Below, piece by piece: positions 1 to 9,035 of a stretch of DNA of 64,000 nucleotides. Every line of letters starts with the position of its first letter. Within the stretch, counting starts at the first letter, position 1. Source of the DNA: Phycisphaerales bacterium (GTDB taxonomy: Bacteria > Planctomycetota > Phycisphaerae > Phycisphaerales > UBA1924); NCBI GenBank assembly GCA_029260395.1, contig JAJDDJ010000001.1, forward strand, positions 310,001 to 374,000, in the 5' to 3' direction. Position numbers and translations under genes: made by a program. The notes under the pieces are model-generated. The model saw nothing but the letters and a program-made list of their open reading frames with translations. It made no database searches and was not told the DNA's origin.

Positions 1-2272
1 TGTATAGCTCGATGGCGTGGCGATGCAGCCCAGGCGTTGACTGGATCATCGGCGGGTTCAAACGGATCGACGATTGCAGCGTGACCAGATCCGCGTCCAC
101 GCCCTCGATAAAAACGGGCGAACCGGTGATCGGCACGACGTGCTGGACGTAGTGCGGCTCAGAGCCCGGCTCGGGCGCGACGCTCGTGCGATTACCGAAA
201 GTGTCGACGATGACAACCTCGCCCGCTGCGAGCAGGGCGCGGAGCGATTGCCCGGCGCCGTCCGGCCCATCGGCCCAGAGCGCAAGGGCGCCAGTCCTGC
301 CGCTTTCGGGGTCAGCCGGTGAGAGAATGAGGCAGCGGACACCCGGGCCGATGTCCCATTGGCCGGTGATGCGCCGGCCCGAGAGCTGGTCGGTGAGCGT
401 GCGCCACGCTGCCAAAGCGGGCGATGGCGTGAGCACACCGTCGTTTCGCTCGCGCCAAGGCGAGAGCAGCGCGACCGCGTCGGAGTCTTCTCCGAGCACG
501 GCCCACGCCTCGATGCCGCGTTCGAGCACGTTGTCGGCCACGGCCTGCGCACCGATGGTGTTGGTCTCGCCCTGCTCGATGACCATCGTGATCGCTGGCC
601 CGCTGGGCCGCTCGACCCCGCCCCACGCGCCGATGAGTTCGCCGAAGCTCCGGGGCGACATCCCGACCGGCGCGAGCACCTCGAAGCGCTGCATCAGGTC
701 TCGCTCGGCCCACTCTGGCGGGCTCTGGTCGGCGCGCCAACCGACCGCGGTCTGCGGACCCGGCGCTAGCGAGCGGATCATGTCCCTCGCCATCGTGAGC
801 CGATCGGCGAGCTCGGCATCGGTCCCCGGCTGGTAGTCGCCCGGCCTCGAGAGCCGCCAGCGATCGATGCGCTGCCCGAAGCGGTCCAGCCCGTCGAGCA
901 GGTAGCTTTCGAGCCGTTCATCGCCGCTTCCGATGCCCGCCACCACAGCGTTGCGGTCGAGCTGAAGGCCCGCGGCAAGCCCGGGCGGCAAGCGCGCGAA
1001 TGAGAGCGACACATCGACCCATGACCGGCGCAGCTCATCGATCAGCTCCGCCAAACGGTCGAGCCACGCGGGCAGGTCTTCGAGCCTGCCCTGCTCGGTC
1101 CACATAGGAAGCGACACGCTCGTCGCGCCCGTTGCGTGGACGGCGGCCGCGAGGCCACCGTTCAGTTCTTGAGCCAACTCATCAGGGAGTTCATCGAGCA
1201 GCAGCGCGAAGCGCCTGCGGTCGGTCAGCGTCACAGAAGCTGAAGCCGGGCCTCGGTCGTCGGTCTCGGGGTGAGGCGGCAGGTACGCGAAGTCGAGGTA
1301 GCTCGAGCCCACACGGCCCATCGGCGTGCGCACCTCCAGTCCCACGCGGTACCAGCCGTACCGCTCGATCGCGGGTTTCCACGTGCGCGGATCGCGTCCG
1401 CCGTGAACGGGATACGAATCGGTGGCGATCACGTTGCCCTGCGCGTCGTACAGCCAAAGGTCGGCCGAGAGCTGCTCGGCGGTGAGGTCCTGCACCAGCA
1501 CGCTGATCTGCGGGCTCCGTGGCCCCACGAACAGGTGCCCCGGCTGGCCCGTGGACAGCTCGATCCTGGGCAGCTGCACAACCTCGATGTCGTCGAACCA
1601 CGCGACGGCATCAAAGTCCTGCGCCATGACCCGCAGCTCGCTCTGCTCGCTCGTGCCGATGAACGCCTCGGGCTGAACGAGTTCGAGATCGATCTGCAAG
1701 AACGCGCTTCCCGTGATCTTGCTCGGTAGCCGGACCGCGATCTGCTGCCACTCGCCAGCGGTGCGCACAAGCCGGCTCGAAAGCATGGGCAGGTCAATCA
1801 CGTTCGACTGTGCATCGAGTACCCGCACGACCAATCGCGCGCGGGAATGCACGCACCGCTCTGTGCGCACCCAGCCGGTCACCATGTACTCGCCGTCGGC
1901 GAAGATCGGGAGAACACCCGGATTGAGCCGCAGCGACGCCGACCCGCCGGAAACAGGCACGCGGACCGTGCCCTCGCCCGAGTGCGCCGGCGCGAGGTAG
2001 TCGAGGCTGGTCTCGTTCCAGATCGGGAAGCCCGGCCGCTCGCGGACCTCGGGGTCGTGCTGGGCTCTGAGCCAGTTGAGCGGGATCGGCAGCGGGTTGG
2101 TGAGGCGCTCCTCGAAGGCGAAGCTCGCCGCGATACGGCCCGCGGACAGCGGACGGCTGCCGGGCCCGCCGTCCTCGTCCGCCTGCGCGCATGCGACACC
2201 GGCCGGCACGAGACCGAAAGCCAGACACGCGATGATGCGGGCCAAGCGAGAGGCCCGCGAGCAGATGCTCAT
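1..2272 (-). CDS. Large secreted protein with carbohydrate-binding-like N-terminal module (3' end outside window)
   Basis: An open minus-strand frame runs without a stop from an ATG at 2272 to the window edge, giving at least 757 residues; I checked every codon line between about 1 and 1320 and 1380 to 2272. The N-terminus is a signal peptide (MSICSRASRLARIIACLAFG, hydrophobic core, likely cleavage after ACAQA). Residues of about 60-230 look like a jelly-roll carbohydrate-binding module, ending in AWFDDIEVVQLPRIEL. The rest, with WRLSRPGDYQPG and GWRADQSPPEWAE, has the feel of a TIM-barrel glycoside-hydrolase-like region, but no catalytic motif is certain. It lies 27 bases downstream of the nitroreductase gene on the same strand. 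The function is unknown; a role in exported polysaccharide binding or degradation is inference. Confidence 0.8.
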   Translation of the reverse strand, partial: MSICSRASRLARIIACLAFGLVPAGVACAQADEDGGPGSRPLSAGRIAASFAFEERLTNPLPIPLNWLRAQHDPEVRERPGFPIWNETSLDYLAPAHSGEGTVRVPVSGGSASLRLNPGVLPIFADGEYMVTGWVRTERCVHSRARLVVRVLDAQSNVIDLPMLSSRLVRTAGEWQQIAVRLPSKITGSAFLQIDLELVQPEAFIGTSEQSELRVMAQDFDAVAWFDDIEVVQLPRIELSTGQPGHLFVGPRSPQISVLVQDLTAEQLSADLWLYDAQGNVIATDSYPVHGGRDPRTWKPAIERYGWYRVGLEVRTPMGRVGSSYLDFAYLPPHPETDDRGPASASVTLTDRRRFALLLDELPDELAQELNGGLAAAVHATGATSVSLPMWTEQGRLEDLPAWLDRLAELIDELRRSWVDVSLSFARLPPGLAAGLQLDRNAVVAGIGSGDERLESYLLDGLDRFGQRIDRWRLSRPGDYQPGTDAELADRLTMARDMIRSLAPGPQTAVGWRADQSPPEWAERDLMQRFEVLAPVGMSPRSFGELIGAWGGVERPSGPAITMVIEQGETNTIGAQAVADNVLERGIEAWAVLGEDSDAVALLSPWRERNDGVLTPSPALAAWRTLTDQLSGRRITGQWDIGPGVRCLILSPADPESGRTGALALWADGPDGAGQSLRALLAAGEVVIVDTFGNRTSVAPEPGSEPHYVQHVVPITGSPVFIEGVDADLVTLQSSIRLNPPMIQSTPGLHRHAIELY

Positions 2273-2299
2273 GGATTCTGTATCGGCCCTAGGCCAGCC

Positions 2300-2953
2300 C
2301 TAGCGCCAGACGAGGATGTCCCGGGCTGGCTTCTTGCTGATCTTGGGCACCACGCAGTTGTCCGCTGGGTACCCCACAGGCAAGAGCAGAAAGGGCCGCT
2401 CGTGGTCGGGCCGGCCCAGCACCTCGGTGAGGAACTTCATGGGGCTGGGTGTGTGGGTGAGCGTGGCCAGCCCGGCGCAGTGCAGGGCGGTGATCAGCAT
2501 GCCCGTCGCGATGCCGACGGACTCGTTGAGGTAGTAGACCTGCGAACCGTCGTCCGCCTTGGCGAGCTTGAACACCACGATCAGCCACGGCGCGATGTCC
2601 AAGAACTCCTTGTCGGGGTCCGTACCAAACGGGGCTAGGTCCGCCAGCCATTCAGGTGTAGCGCGGCGCTCGTAGAACTCGCGTTCTTCTTCCTCCGCGG
2701 CCAGGCGGACCTTGTGTTTGAGAACAGGGTCGCTCACGCACACGAACCGCCAGGGCTGCTTGTTGGCACCGCTCGGGGCCGAGCCAGCCGCCATCACGCA
2801 TGCCTCGATCGTCTCCCGGCTCACGGGCCGATCGCTGAACAGGCGCACGCTTCGCCGCTGACGCATCACGTCGCGGAACGAGCAAGCGGCCTGCTCGGTC
2901 GGGAGCTCTGGAACAAACGGCTTGAGAGGCTCGTGTTTGGGCGGCAGGGCCAT
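2300..2953 (-). CDS. Nitroreductase-family protein, iodotyrosine deiodinase-like
   Basis: A 217-residue flavoprotein of the nitroreductase superfamily. The FMN-binding region [13 protein letters not shown], the [13 protein letters not shown] stretch, the [19 protein letters not shown] lid-like helix, and the C-terminal [11 protein letters not shown] follow the order seen in iodotyrosine deiodinase rather than in NfsB-type nitroreductases. Deiodinase relatives use FMN for reductive dehalogenation of halotyrosines; the substrate here is not known. I chose the ATG at 2953 ([10 protein letters not shown]) because a longer frame needs a TTG start, and because a TATCTT box sits 6 nt upstream, consistent with a leaderless message. 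There is no Shine-Dalgarno sequence. Confidence 0.85.
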   Translation of the reverse strand: MALPPKHEPLKPFVPELPTEQAACSFRDVMRQRRSVRLFSDRPVSRETIEACVMAAGSAPSGANKQPWRFVCVSDPVLKHKVRLAAEEEEREFYERRATPEWLADLAPFGTDPDKEFLDIAPWLIVVFKLAKADDGSQVYYLNESVGIATGMLITALHCAGLATLTHTPSPMKFLTEVLGRPDHERPFLLLPVGYPADNCVVPKISKKPARDILVWR

Positions 2954-2959
2954 GCGGAC

Positions 2960-2965
2960 AAGATA
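2960..2965 (-). promoter_or_regulatory. -10-like TATCTT box, leaderless start of nitroreductase gene
   Basis: On the minus strand TATCTT is followed by 6 nt and then the ATG at 2953, so transcription would begin at or next to the start codon. A TTGCCT 15 nt further upstream is a possible -35. The same arrangement recurs before six other genes in this window. Confidence 0.45.
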
Positions 2966-3013
2966 GGCAGTGAGGCCGTGAGGCAACGCGATGGTCACAC
3001 CACCCAAAGACTA

Positions 3014-3048
3014 CAGCCTGCAAGGCTGTGCCACCAAGGGAGGCTTCG
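3014..3048. repeat. Palindromic intergenic element, copy A
   Basis: The core CAGCCTGCAAGGCTG is a hairpin-forming palindrome (CAGCC/GGCTG), followed by GCC-CCAAG and then GGCTTCG. A second copy with the same layout lies at 34651-34683 between ssb and rplI. Both are intergenic, which suggests a small dispersed REP-like element. Confidence 0.45.
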
Positions 3049-3086
3049 TGCGCGTTGCCACCTAACCAAGGAAACCCCCGCTGGGC

Positions 3087-4430
3087 TCAGGCCGATTCCT
3101 TAGACGCCATCCGCAGGTCCTTGAGCTTGAGGTTGCCGTCCATCACGCGCTCATCGACGATGTAGGTAACGCCGTTGTTGTCGAGCTCGGGCAGCTCGTA
3201 GAGCAGGCTGAGCATGACGCCCTCGATGACACTGCGAAGGGCGCGGGCACCGGTATCGCGTTCGGCGGCCTTCTCGGCGATGCGCTCGAGCGCCGTCTGG
3301 GTGAACTCAAGCTTGGCGTTTTCGAGCCCGAACAGGTGCTGGTACTGGCGAATGAGTGCGTTGCGGGGCTCGGTGAGGATCCGCATGAGTGCATCGGTGC
3401 TCAGGGGCTCAAGGGGCGTGACCACGGGCAAACGGCCAACGAGCTCGGGGATGAGCCCGAATTCGACGATGTCTTCGGTGGTGACCTGGCTGAGCACTTC
3501 TGCTGTGGACACGTCGTTGGCGATCCCGCCGCCGCTGGACGCGAAGCCGATTTTGGTCTGGCCGAGTCGGCGTCGGATGATGTTCTCCATCCCGACGAAC
3601 GTGCCGCCGCAGATAAACAAGATGTTGCGAGTGTCGATCTGGATGTACTGCTGCTCTGGGTGCTTTCGGCCGCCCTGCGGCGGCACGTTGGCGACGGTGC
3701 CTTCGAGCATCTTGAGCAGACTCTGCTGCACGCCCTCGCCCGAGACATCGCGTGTGATCGAGACGTTGTTGGAGGTCTTTCCGACCTTGTCGACCTCGTC
3801 GATGTAGATGATGCCGCGCTGAGCCGATTCGACGTCAAAGTCCGCGGCCTGCAGCAGCTTGAGCAGCAGGTTCTCGACATCTTCGCCGACGTAGCCCGCC
3901 TCGGTGAGCGTGGTAGCATCGCCGATCGCAATCGGGACCTTGAGCATGCGAGCCAGCGTACGGGCGAGCAACGTCTTGCCCGAGCCCGTCGGGCCGACCA
4001 TCAGAATGTTCGACTTATCCAGTTCGAGATCGTCGGCCTTCTCGCTCTCCAGATGCATCAGCCGCTTGTAGTGCACATGCACCGCAACCGAGAGCGTCTT
4101 CTTGGCCTGCTCCTGGCCGATGATGTACTGGTCAAGAAACGACGTGATCTCGCGTGGGCTGGGGATCTCGGTCAGCGCGGAGCTGACGCTCGACACACGC
4201 CGCCGTTCCTGGCGGAAGATGTTCTGGCAAAGATCGGTGCAATTGCTGCAGACGTAGACCTCATTGGGGCCTTCGACCATGGGGCCGACGTCGCGCGAGG
4301 TCTTGCCGCAGAACGAGCAGGTCGTGACCTTGCGGCCACGGAATCCCCCTCCTCCACCATCGCCGCCGCCGCCCGAGCCGATGCCCGAACCACCCTGGTC
4401 ATCCTTTGAGTCTGTGCGATCCTTGGCCAT
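3087..4430 (-). CDS. clpX: ATP-dependent Clp protease ATP-binding subunit ClpX
   Basis: A 447-residue AAA+ unfoldase that delivers substrates to ClpP in the cytoplasm. An N-terminal zinc-binding domain has C38, C41, C61 and C64. Walker A is GPTGSGKT at 146-153, the Walker B region reads [10 protein letters not shown], and the ClpP-docking IGF loop reads KIGFASSGG. An unusual glycine-rich segment (about residues 13-33) precedes the zinc domain. The start is supported by AAGGA six bases before the ATG. No clpP or tig gene is next to it, although clpP-clpX linkage is common in other bacteria. Confidence 0.97.
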   Translation of the reverse strand: MAKDRTDSKDDQGGSGIGSGGGGDGGGGGFRGRKVTTCSFCGKTSRDVGPMVEGPNEVYVCSNCTDLCQNIFRQERRRVSSVSSALTEIPSPREITSFLDQYIIGQEQAKKTLSVAVHVHYKRLMHLESEKADDLELDKSNILMVGPTGSGKTLLARTLARMLKVPIAIGDATTLTEAGYVGEDVENLLLKLLQAADFDVESAQRGIIYIDEVDKVGKTSNNVSITRDVSGEGVQQSLLKMLEGTVANVPPQGGRKHPEQQYIQIDTRNILFICGGTFVGMENIIRRRLGQTKIGFASSGGGIANDVSTAEVLSQVTTEDIVEFGLIPELVGRLPVVTPLEPLSTDALMRILTEPRNALIRQYQHLFGLENAKLEFTQTALERIAEKAAERDTGARALRSVIEGVMLSLLYELPELDNNGVTYIVDERVMDGNLKLKDLRMASKESA

Positions 4431-4639
4431 GGATGGTCCTTACTCGGGGGGTGTACGTATATCCCACCCGGCGGTGCGGGCAGCATCTTCGATTGTATCG
4501 GTCAGCCCTACTCCAGTCTGCACTTGAGACTCGAACCAGCCCACTAGAACGCCAAACTTCTCGGCGCATCTGGCCCTGTGCGGCCGTGACGAGTCCGTGA
4601 TAACCCGGGGACTTGGCTTCAGTGCGACTTTCGTCCCGA

Positions 4640-5038
4640 CTAAAACCCCCGCGGGTCTCTAGGCCCACCCGATTTGCCATCGGCCACCCTCGAGGAAGCA
4701 CCTGCTGACGCACCAGAGCTTGGCATCGCATTCGGGTCCATGCTCGCCTTTGCCCGCTCGACCATCGTGGCCCTGATGGAACGGAACTCCTCTTCGCTGA
4801 TCTCGCCTCGGTCTCGCATGGAGCGGAGATCTTGAAGCAGCGTCGCGCCGCCGGGATTGGGGTCCTGCGGGTCCTGAAACAGCTCGCGTCGCAGCGCGCC
4901 GATCATCAGGCCCGCCGCCACCAGCAGCGCGACCACGAGGCCGATCCACATGAACAGCGGGACCAGATCGCGCGCACTGCCGCCCGACTGCGCACCAGCC
5001 GCTATCGAACCCAGTATCGGTGCGATCGCATGCGTCAC
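4640..5038 (-). CDS. Small membrane protein with SHOCT-like C-terminal motif
   Basis: A 132-residue protein with one transmembrane helix (about residues 24-48, LVPLFMWIGLVVALLVAAGL) followed by a short helical segment, LLQDLRSMRDRGEISEEEF, which matches the SHOCT (short C-terminal) pattern of a charged helix, Gly-Glu-Ile and a second helix. The C-terminal 40 residues are Ser/Gly/Ala-rich and probably disordered. It overlaps the upstream gene by 4 bp (ATGA), so the two are probably translationally coupled. The function is unknown. Confidence 0.75.
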   Translation of the reverse strand: MTHAIAPILGSIAAGAQSGGSARDLVPLFMWIGLVVALLVAAGLMIGALRRELFQDPQDPNPGGATLLQDLRSMRDRGEISEEEFRSIRATMVERAKASMDPNAMPSSGASAGASSRVADGKSGGPRDPRGF

Positions 5039-5790
5039 AGCCCGCTGCTCCCCATCGCGCCGTAGAGAGGCGCCAAGAGCGTCGGCACCACGCGCTCGTG
5101 GACCAGCCGCTCGCCCAGCATTCGTAGCGCATCGTGCGCCTCGGCCAGCTGTTCAAGCTCAGCGAACGGGCCGTGCCGACGGAGCATCAGATACACGCTC
5201 AACGGCTCGCGGTCGTTCTCGATGAACGACCGTACGGGCTGAGGCCTGGTCTTGACCTCGAAGAATGCCTCAACATCGGCACCTCTGTCGTAGCCCTTAA
5301 AACGCAGGCCGAACAGCGGCTGGCAGTCGGCGGGCTCGGCATCGGAGAGTTCGAGCAAACTTGCCAACGGCGAGCCATCGAACAGCGCCTCGGCGACCAC
5401 CGCGTCGTGGTTGCCGCTGGCCGTCAGATCAAACCCGTAAAGCAGTTCAAGGTACTCGACGTCGAGTGGGCTGATGCTCAGGTAGTACGGCGTGAGTTCC
5501 AGCAGCGTCCGATGCAAGCCGTAGCCCTGGCGGAGTTCCGGCGGGTTGACCACACCTGAGCGCACGGAGCTGGACCGGATGGACACCCACCGCTGGGGTG
5601 TGGTGCCAGCGGGGCTTTCGAGTTCGAGTTCTTCACCGACCCTGCGGAGCTGGGTCATCGCGGGGTACTCGCGCCGAAGCCGCTCGAAGAGGGACAGCAC
5701 GGTCTCGCGGCCACGGGGCAAGTCGAGCTTGAGGCTGAGCTTCTGGTTGACGTATGAATCCGAGCAAAAAGCTCGGTAGCTCTCGACCAT
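5035..5790 (-). CDS. Conserved-looking hypothetical protein, 251 aa
   Basis: A soluble protein of 251 residues with no signal peptide or transmembrane helix and no motif I recognise. It begins MVESYRAFCSDSYVNQKLSL and is rich in Leu, Glu and Arg, with a fold of probably mixed alpha/beta. AGAGGA lies 9 bases before the ATG. It sits directly upstream of, and overlapping, the SHOCT-like membrane protein gene. Amino-acid composition and regular codon use argue that it is real. Confidence 0.7.
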   Translation of the reverse strand: MVESYRAFCSDSYVNQKLSLKLDLPRGRETVLSLFERLRREYPAMTQLRRVGEELELESPAGTTPQRWVSIRSSSVRSGVVNPPELRQGYGLHRTLLELTPYYLSISPLDVEYLELLYGFDLTASGNHDAVVAEALFDGSPLASLLELSDAEPADCQPLFGLRFKGYDRGADVEAFFEVKTRPQPVRSFIENDREPLSVYLMLRRHGPFAELEQLAEAHDALRMLGERLVHERVVPTLLAPLYGAMGSSGL

Positions 5791-5837
5791 CGCGTGGGAT
5801 CCTCTCGCACCGGCTGGGTGCAGGTGAGTCTACCCCG

Positions 5838-6542
5838 TTAGCTGGCCATCCAGACCTCGAGCTGCCGAACCACGCGTCCGGTATCAACCAAGCTCTCGAC
5901 CACAAGATCGGCACCGGCCTTAGAGAGCGATGCAGAGGGGTAGTTGCCCGTAGAGACCCCCACCGCCCGGCAGCCGTGGGCGCGTGCGCACGCTACATCA
6001 TGAACGGTGTCCCCGATCACGACGACTTTCTCGCCCGGGATCGCCTCGCCCCGCACGGCCGAGCAACGCTCGATGGCGACGCCCGGGAGTTGATCACGGC
6101 TGTGGGGCCGGTTGGGCGACTCATCGCCCCAGACGCTGATCTCGAAGGCATCTTTGGGCCAGCCCGCCGCCGCGAGTTTGGCTCGGCCGGTCTCGGCGTA
6201 GTTGCCTGTAAGCACGCCCAGCGTCACGCCCGGAAGCTCGCCGACCGCTCGGACCAGCTCGTGCGCGCCGGGCAGCACGCTCACCCGGCCAGAGGTCGCG
6301 ATGGCGGCGGTCATGCGGTCGACGTAGTGCGTGCGCATGTCATGCAGGCTTTGCTCGGTGGCCTCGATGCCATTGAGTGTGAGCAAGTCAGTGAGGATCA
6401 ACGGGTCGAGCCTGCCCGCGAACTGGAGGGCCTCGATGGACACCTCGCGGCCGAGCATGGCCAGGCCGGCCTGCTGCATCACGCTGCGCCCGAGCCCGCC
6501 GGTGAGCAGCAGCGTGCCGTCGATATCAAAGAGCACCAGCAT
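5838..6542 (-). CDS. HAD-superfamily hydrolase, phosphoglycolate-phosphatase-like
   Basis: A 234-residue HAD phosphatase. Motif I is FDIDGT (nucleophile D6, acid/base D8), motif II is in GVLTGN, and the motif III/IV region is VVVIGDTVHDVACARAHG. The helical cap between motifs I and II (about residues 15-85) resembles the Gph/PGP group, which removes phosphate from small metabolites such as 2-phosphoglycolate. The ATG overlaps the stop codon of the acylphosphatase gene (TGATG), so the pair is probably one transcript. Substrate assignment is inference. Confidence 0.88.
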   Translation of the reverse strand: MLVLFDIDGTLLLTGGLGRSVMQQAGLAMLGREVSIEALQFAGRLDPLILTDLLTLNGIEATEQSLHDMRTHYVDRMTAAIATSGRVSVLPGAHELVRAVGELPGVTLGVLTGNYAETGRAKLAAAGWPKDAFEISVWGDESPNRPHSRDQLPGVAIERCSAVRGEAIPGEKVVVIGDTVHDVACARAHGCRAVGVSTGNYPSASLSKAGADLVVESLVDTGRVVRQLEVWMAS

Positions 6543-6853
6543 CAGCGCCCGTTCTCACTGGACCGCATCTCAAAGGTGCTTTCGCTTTCGATGGGCTCGG
6601 CTGGAGTCGGTGCAAGCCCGGTAATCCGACAGCCCTGGTGCTTTGCGATCTGCATCAGCAGTTCTTCGACCTGAGCCTGCGGGCCCTGGGCCTCAAGACA
6701 GACCGACCCGTCGGCCTCGTTGCGGACCCAGCCGGTGACGGCAAGCCGCTGAGCGATAGCCGCAGCTGTGGCGCGGAAGCCCACGCCCTGCACCCGGCCT
6801 TTGTAGACCACTTGCGTGCGCACGAGCGTGGATGTCTGTTTTGTTTGGGTCAC
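6542..6853 (-). CDS. acyP: Acylphosphatase
   Basis: A 103-residue acylphosphatase, hydrolysing acyl phosphates such as carbamoyl phosphate or 1,3-bisphosphoglycerate. The signature GRVQGVGFR gives catalytic R27, and GWVRNEADGSV gives catalytic N45. The start is a GTG at 6853. The stop overlaps the ATG of the downstream HAD phosphatase gene, which pairs two small-phosphate hydrolases. Confidence 0.93.
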   Translation of the reverse strand: MTQTKQTSTLVRTQVVYKGRVQGVGFRATAAAIAQRLAVTGWVRNEADGSVCLEAQGPQAQVEELLMQIAKHQGCRITGLAPTPAEPIESESTFEMRSSENGR

Positions 6854-7123
6854 GAGCCATGGTTGGAGGGCTGAGCATGCCGAGTTGGCTGGTGGTCCGA
6901 ATCTAGCCTGAGATTATCCGTACAAACTGCAAATAACCGCCCGCGAGAGCGTAACAAGGTGGCACAGGGCCGGTCGCGTGGTAGCTTTCTGGGTTGAGCC
7001 CCGCTGGAGCTACTCAAGAGGAGGGATAGGCCGCGCGCGAGAGCCGCTAGGCCGGTGCCAAGGGCAAGCGCCCAAAGCATCGGACTTGGCGGGCGTAGCC
7101 TGTCGTTGCACGGAACCGCGACG

Positions 7124-9004
7124 ATGAACACGCCTACGACACGATTGGGATCGCCCGCTGGCCGATTCGGCCAGGACGACGACGTCGCGCGCGTGCGCGA
7201 GGCCACGGACATCGTGGAGTTGATCGCTGAGCACGTGGCGCTTCGGCCTAAAGGCCGAGAGTTCGTGGCGCTGTGCCCGTTCCACGACGACAAGAACCCG
7301 TCGATGTACGTCGTGCCCAACAAGCAGATTTTCCACTGCTTTGTGTGCGGCGCGGGGGGCGACGCGTTCACATTCATCCGCCGGCACCTGGGCCTCGAGT
7401 TTCGCGAGACACTCGAGCTGCTGGCCCAGCGGGCGGGAGTCGAGCTGACGCGGCGAGCGCAGGAGCCCGGCGCGCGCACGGGGCCGAGCCGGGGCGAACT
7501 CTGCGAAGCGAATCTGCTGGCCCAACGGTTGTACGCGGCCTTGCTCGAGCACCCCGAGCACGGCGAGCTCGGCAGAAGCACCATCGATGCACGCGGCATC
7601 AGCGCCGAGATGGTCGAACGGTTCGGGATGGGCGTTTCGCCGGACCGGTGGGATGGGCTGATCCGCAAGGCCGAGCAGGTGGGGTTTGATGCGAACGTGC
7701 TCCAAGCGGCGGGGCTGACCAAGCCGCGCGAGGACGGCTCGGGTTACGACACGTTCCGCAACCGGCTGATGTTCCCGATCTACGACGCCTCGGGCCGAGT
7801 GATCGCGTTTGGCGCGCGCAAGCTGCGGGACGAAGACGAGCCCAAGTACCTCAACAGTCCGGAGTCGGCGGTGTTCGATAAGTCGGCGTCGCTCTTTGGG
7901 CTCCGCCAGGCTTCGACCGGTATTCGCAGGGAAAAGACGGCGTTGGTCGTCGAGGGCTACACGGACGTGATCGCGTGCCACCAGGCGGGGCTGGACAACG
8001 CGGTGGCGAGCTTGGGCACCGCGCTGACGAGCGGGCACGCGCGGCTGCTACGCAGGCTTTGCGAGCGGATCGTGCTGGTGTTTGATGGCGACGAGGCGGG
8101 CCAGCGGGCAGCGGACCGCGCGGTCGAGGTGCTGTTTGCCGAGGCGATCGATGTCGGCGTGGTGACGCTCGACCGCGTGAGCGACGCCAAGGACCCCGAC
8201 GAGCTGCTCAAGCGAGAGGGCGGACCGGAGCTGCTACGCGAAGCGGTGGCTGGCGCACGCGACCTGCTGGCGTACCGGTACGACCGGCTGGCCAAGCAGC
8301 TCGAAGGCAGCGGGCCGGCGGCGATGGACAAAGCGGTGCGCGAAGAACTCGCCACGCTCGCGAGGCTCGGGCTTTCGAGGGTGCCCAGAACTCGGCGGGA
8401 GCTAATCGTGCGCCGGCTGCGGGAGATCACGGGTCTGAGCGAAGGTGCGCTGGCGGAGGCGCTGCCCGTTGGCCGAGCGCCTTCGGGCGAGCGAGCAGAA
8501 GCCGTGGCGAAGCCGATGGAAGCTCCCATCAATGACAGCTCGGCTGCGGCGATTGCACTGGGCTGCGTGCTGATGGAACCGAAATTGCTCGCGCAAGTAG
8601 GTGCAAGCGAGCGGGCCATGCTTGGGCCTGAGGCCTACGCTGAGCCCGAGTTCGGGGAGATCGCGCGCGCGGTGTTCGAGCTTGGCGCTCGCCAACAACC
8701 TTGGGCTCTCGACAGTGTGCTCGAAGCGCTGAAAGAGACCACGCTGGCGGGACGCGTGGTGTCGCTGCACGAGAAAGTGCGTGCTCAGACTTCTGGCGAT
8801 ATGGAGCGGGTCGAGGGACTGCTGCGTGACTGTCTGGTTCGGCTACGCCGGCGCGCGATCCAGCCTGCTGCTGGCGGCGACACCGGTACTGAAGCGGGCG
8901 ACGCGACGACGCGCGCCTTGGCGGCGCTGGCGGACGCGAAGCGGCAGCGGGAAGCCTTCGGCGAAGATATGACGAGGATGCCCCGGCCAAGGAGCCGGGC
9001 GTAG
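7124..9004 (+). CDS. dnaG: DNA primase DnaG
   Basis: A 626-residue primase that makes RNA primers at the replication fork. The N-terminal CHC2 zinc domain has C51, H54, C72 and C75 (CPFHDDKNPSM, HCFVCGAGGD). The TOPRIM core shows VVEGYTDVIACHQAG and VFDGDEAGQRAADRAVE. The C-terminal third, poorly conserved, should bind DnaB helicase. I chose the ATG at 7124 (MNTPTTRLG); the open frame continues upstream to 7055 but without family similarity. It is 31 bp upstream of rpoD, the usual macromolecular-synthesis pairing; rpsU is absent here. Confidence 0.96.
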   Translation: MNTPTTRLGSPAGRFGQDDDVARVREATDIVELIAEHVALRPKGREFVALCPFHDDKNPSMYVVPNKQIFHCFVCGAGGDAFTFIRRHLGLEFRETLELLAQRAGVELTRRAQEPGARTGPSRGELCEANLLAQRLYAALLEHPEHGELGRSTIDARGISAEMVERFGMGVSPDRWDGLIRKAEQVGFDANVLQAAGLTKPREDGSGYDTFRNRLMFPIYDASGRVIAFGARKLRDEDEPKYLNSPESAVFDKSASLFGLRQASTGIRREKTALVVEGYTDVIACHQAGLDNAVASLGTALTSGHARLLRRLCERIVLVFDGDEAGQRAADRAVEVLFAEAIDVGVVTLDRVSDAKDPDELLKREGGPELLREAVAGARDLLAYRYDRLAKQLEGSGPAAMDKAVREELATLARLGLSRVPRTRRELIVRRLREITGLSEGALAEALPVGRAPSGERAEAVAKPMEAPINDSSAAAIALGCVLMEPKLLAQVGASERAMLGPEAYAEPEFGEIARAVFELGARQQPWALDSVLEALKETTLAGRVVSLHEKVRAQTSGDMERVEGLLRDCLVRLRRRAIQPAAGGDTGTEAGDATTRALAALADAKRQREAFGEDMTRMPRPRSRA

Positions 9005-9035
9005 GGTGATTCGTCTGAAGGACGTGTTTTGAGGG

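Noticed and set aside
6854-7123. A structured RNA between acylphosphatase and dnaG
   Set aside because: GC-rich with several short inverted repeats, but nothing matches RNase P, SRP, tmRNA or 6S signatures that I know; treated as a divergent promoter region.
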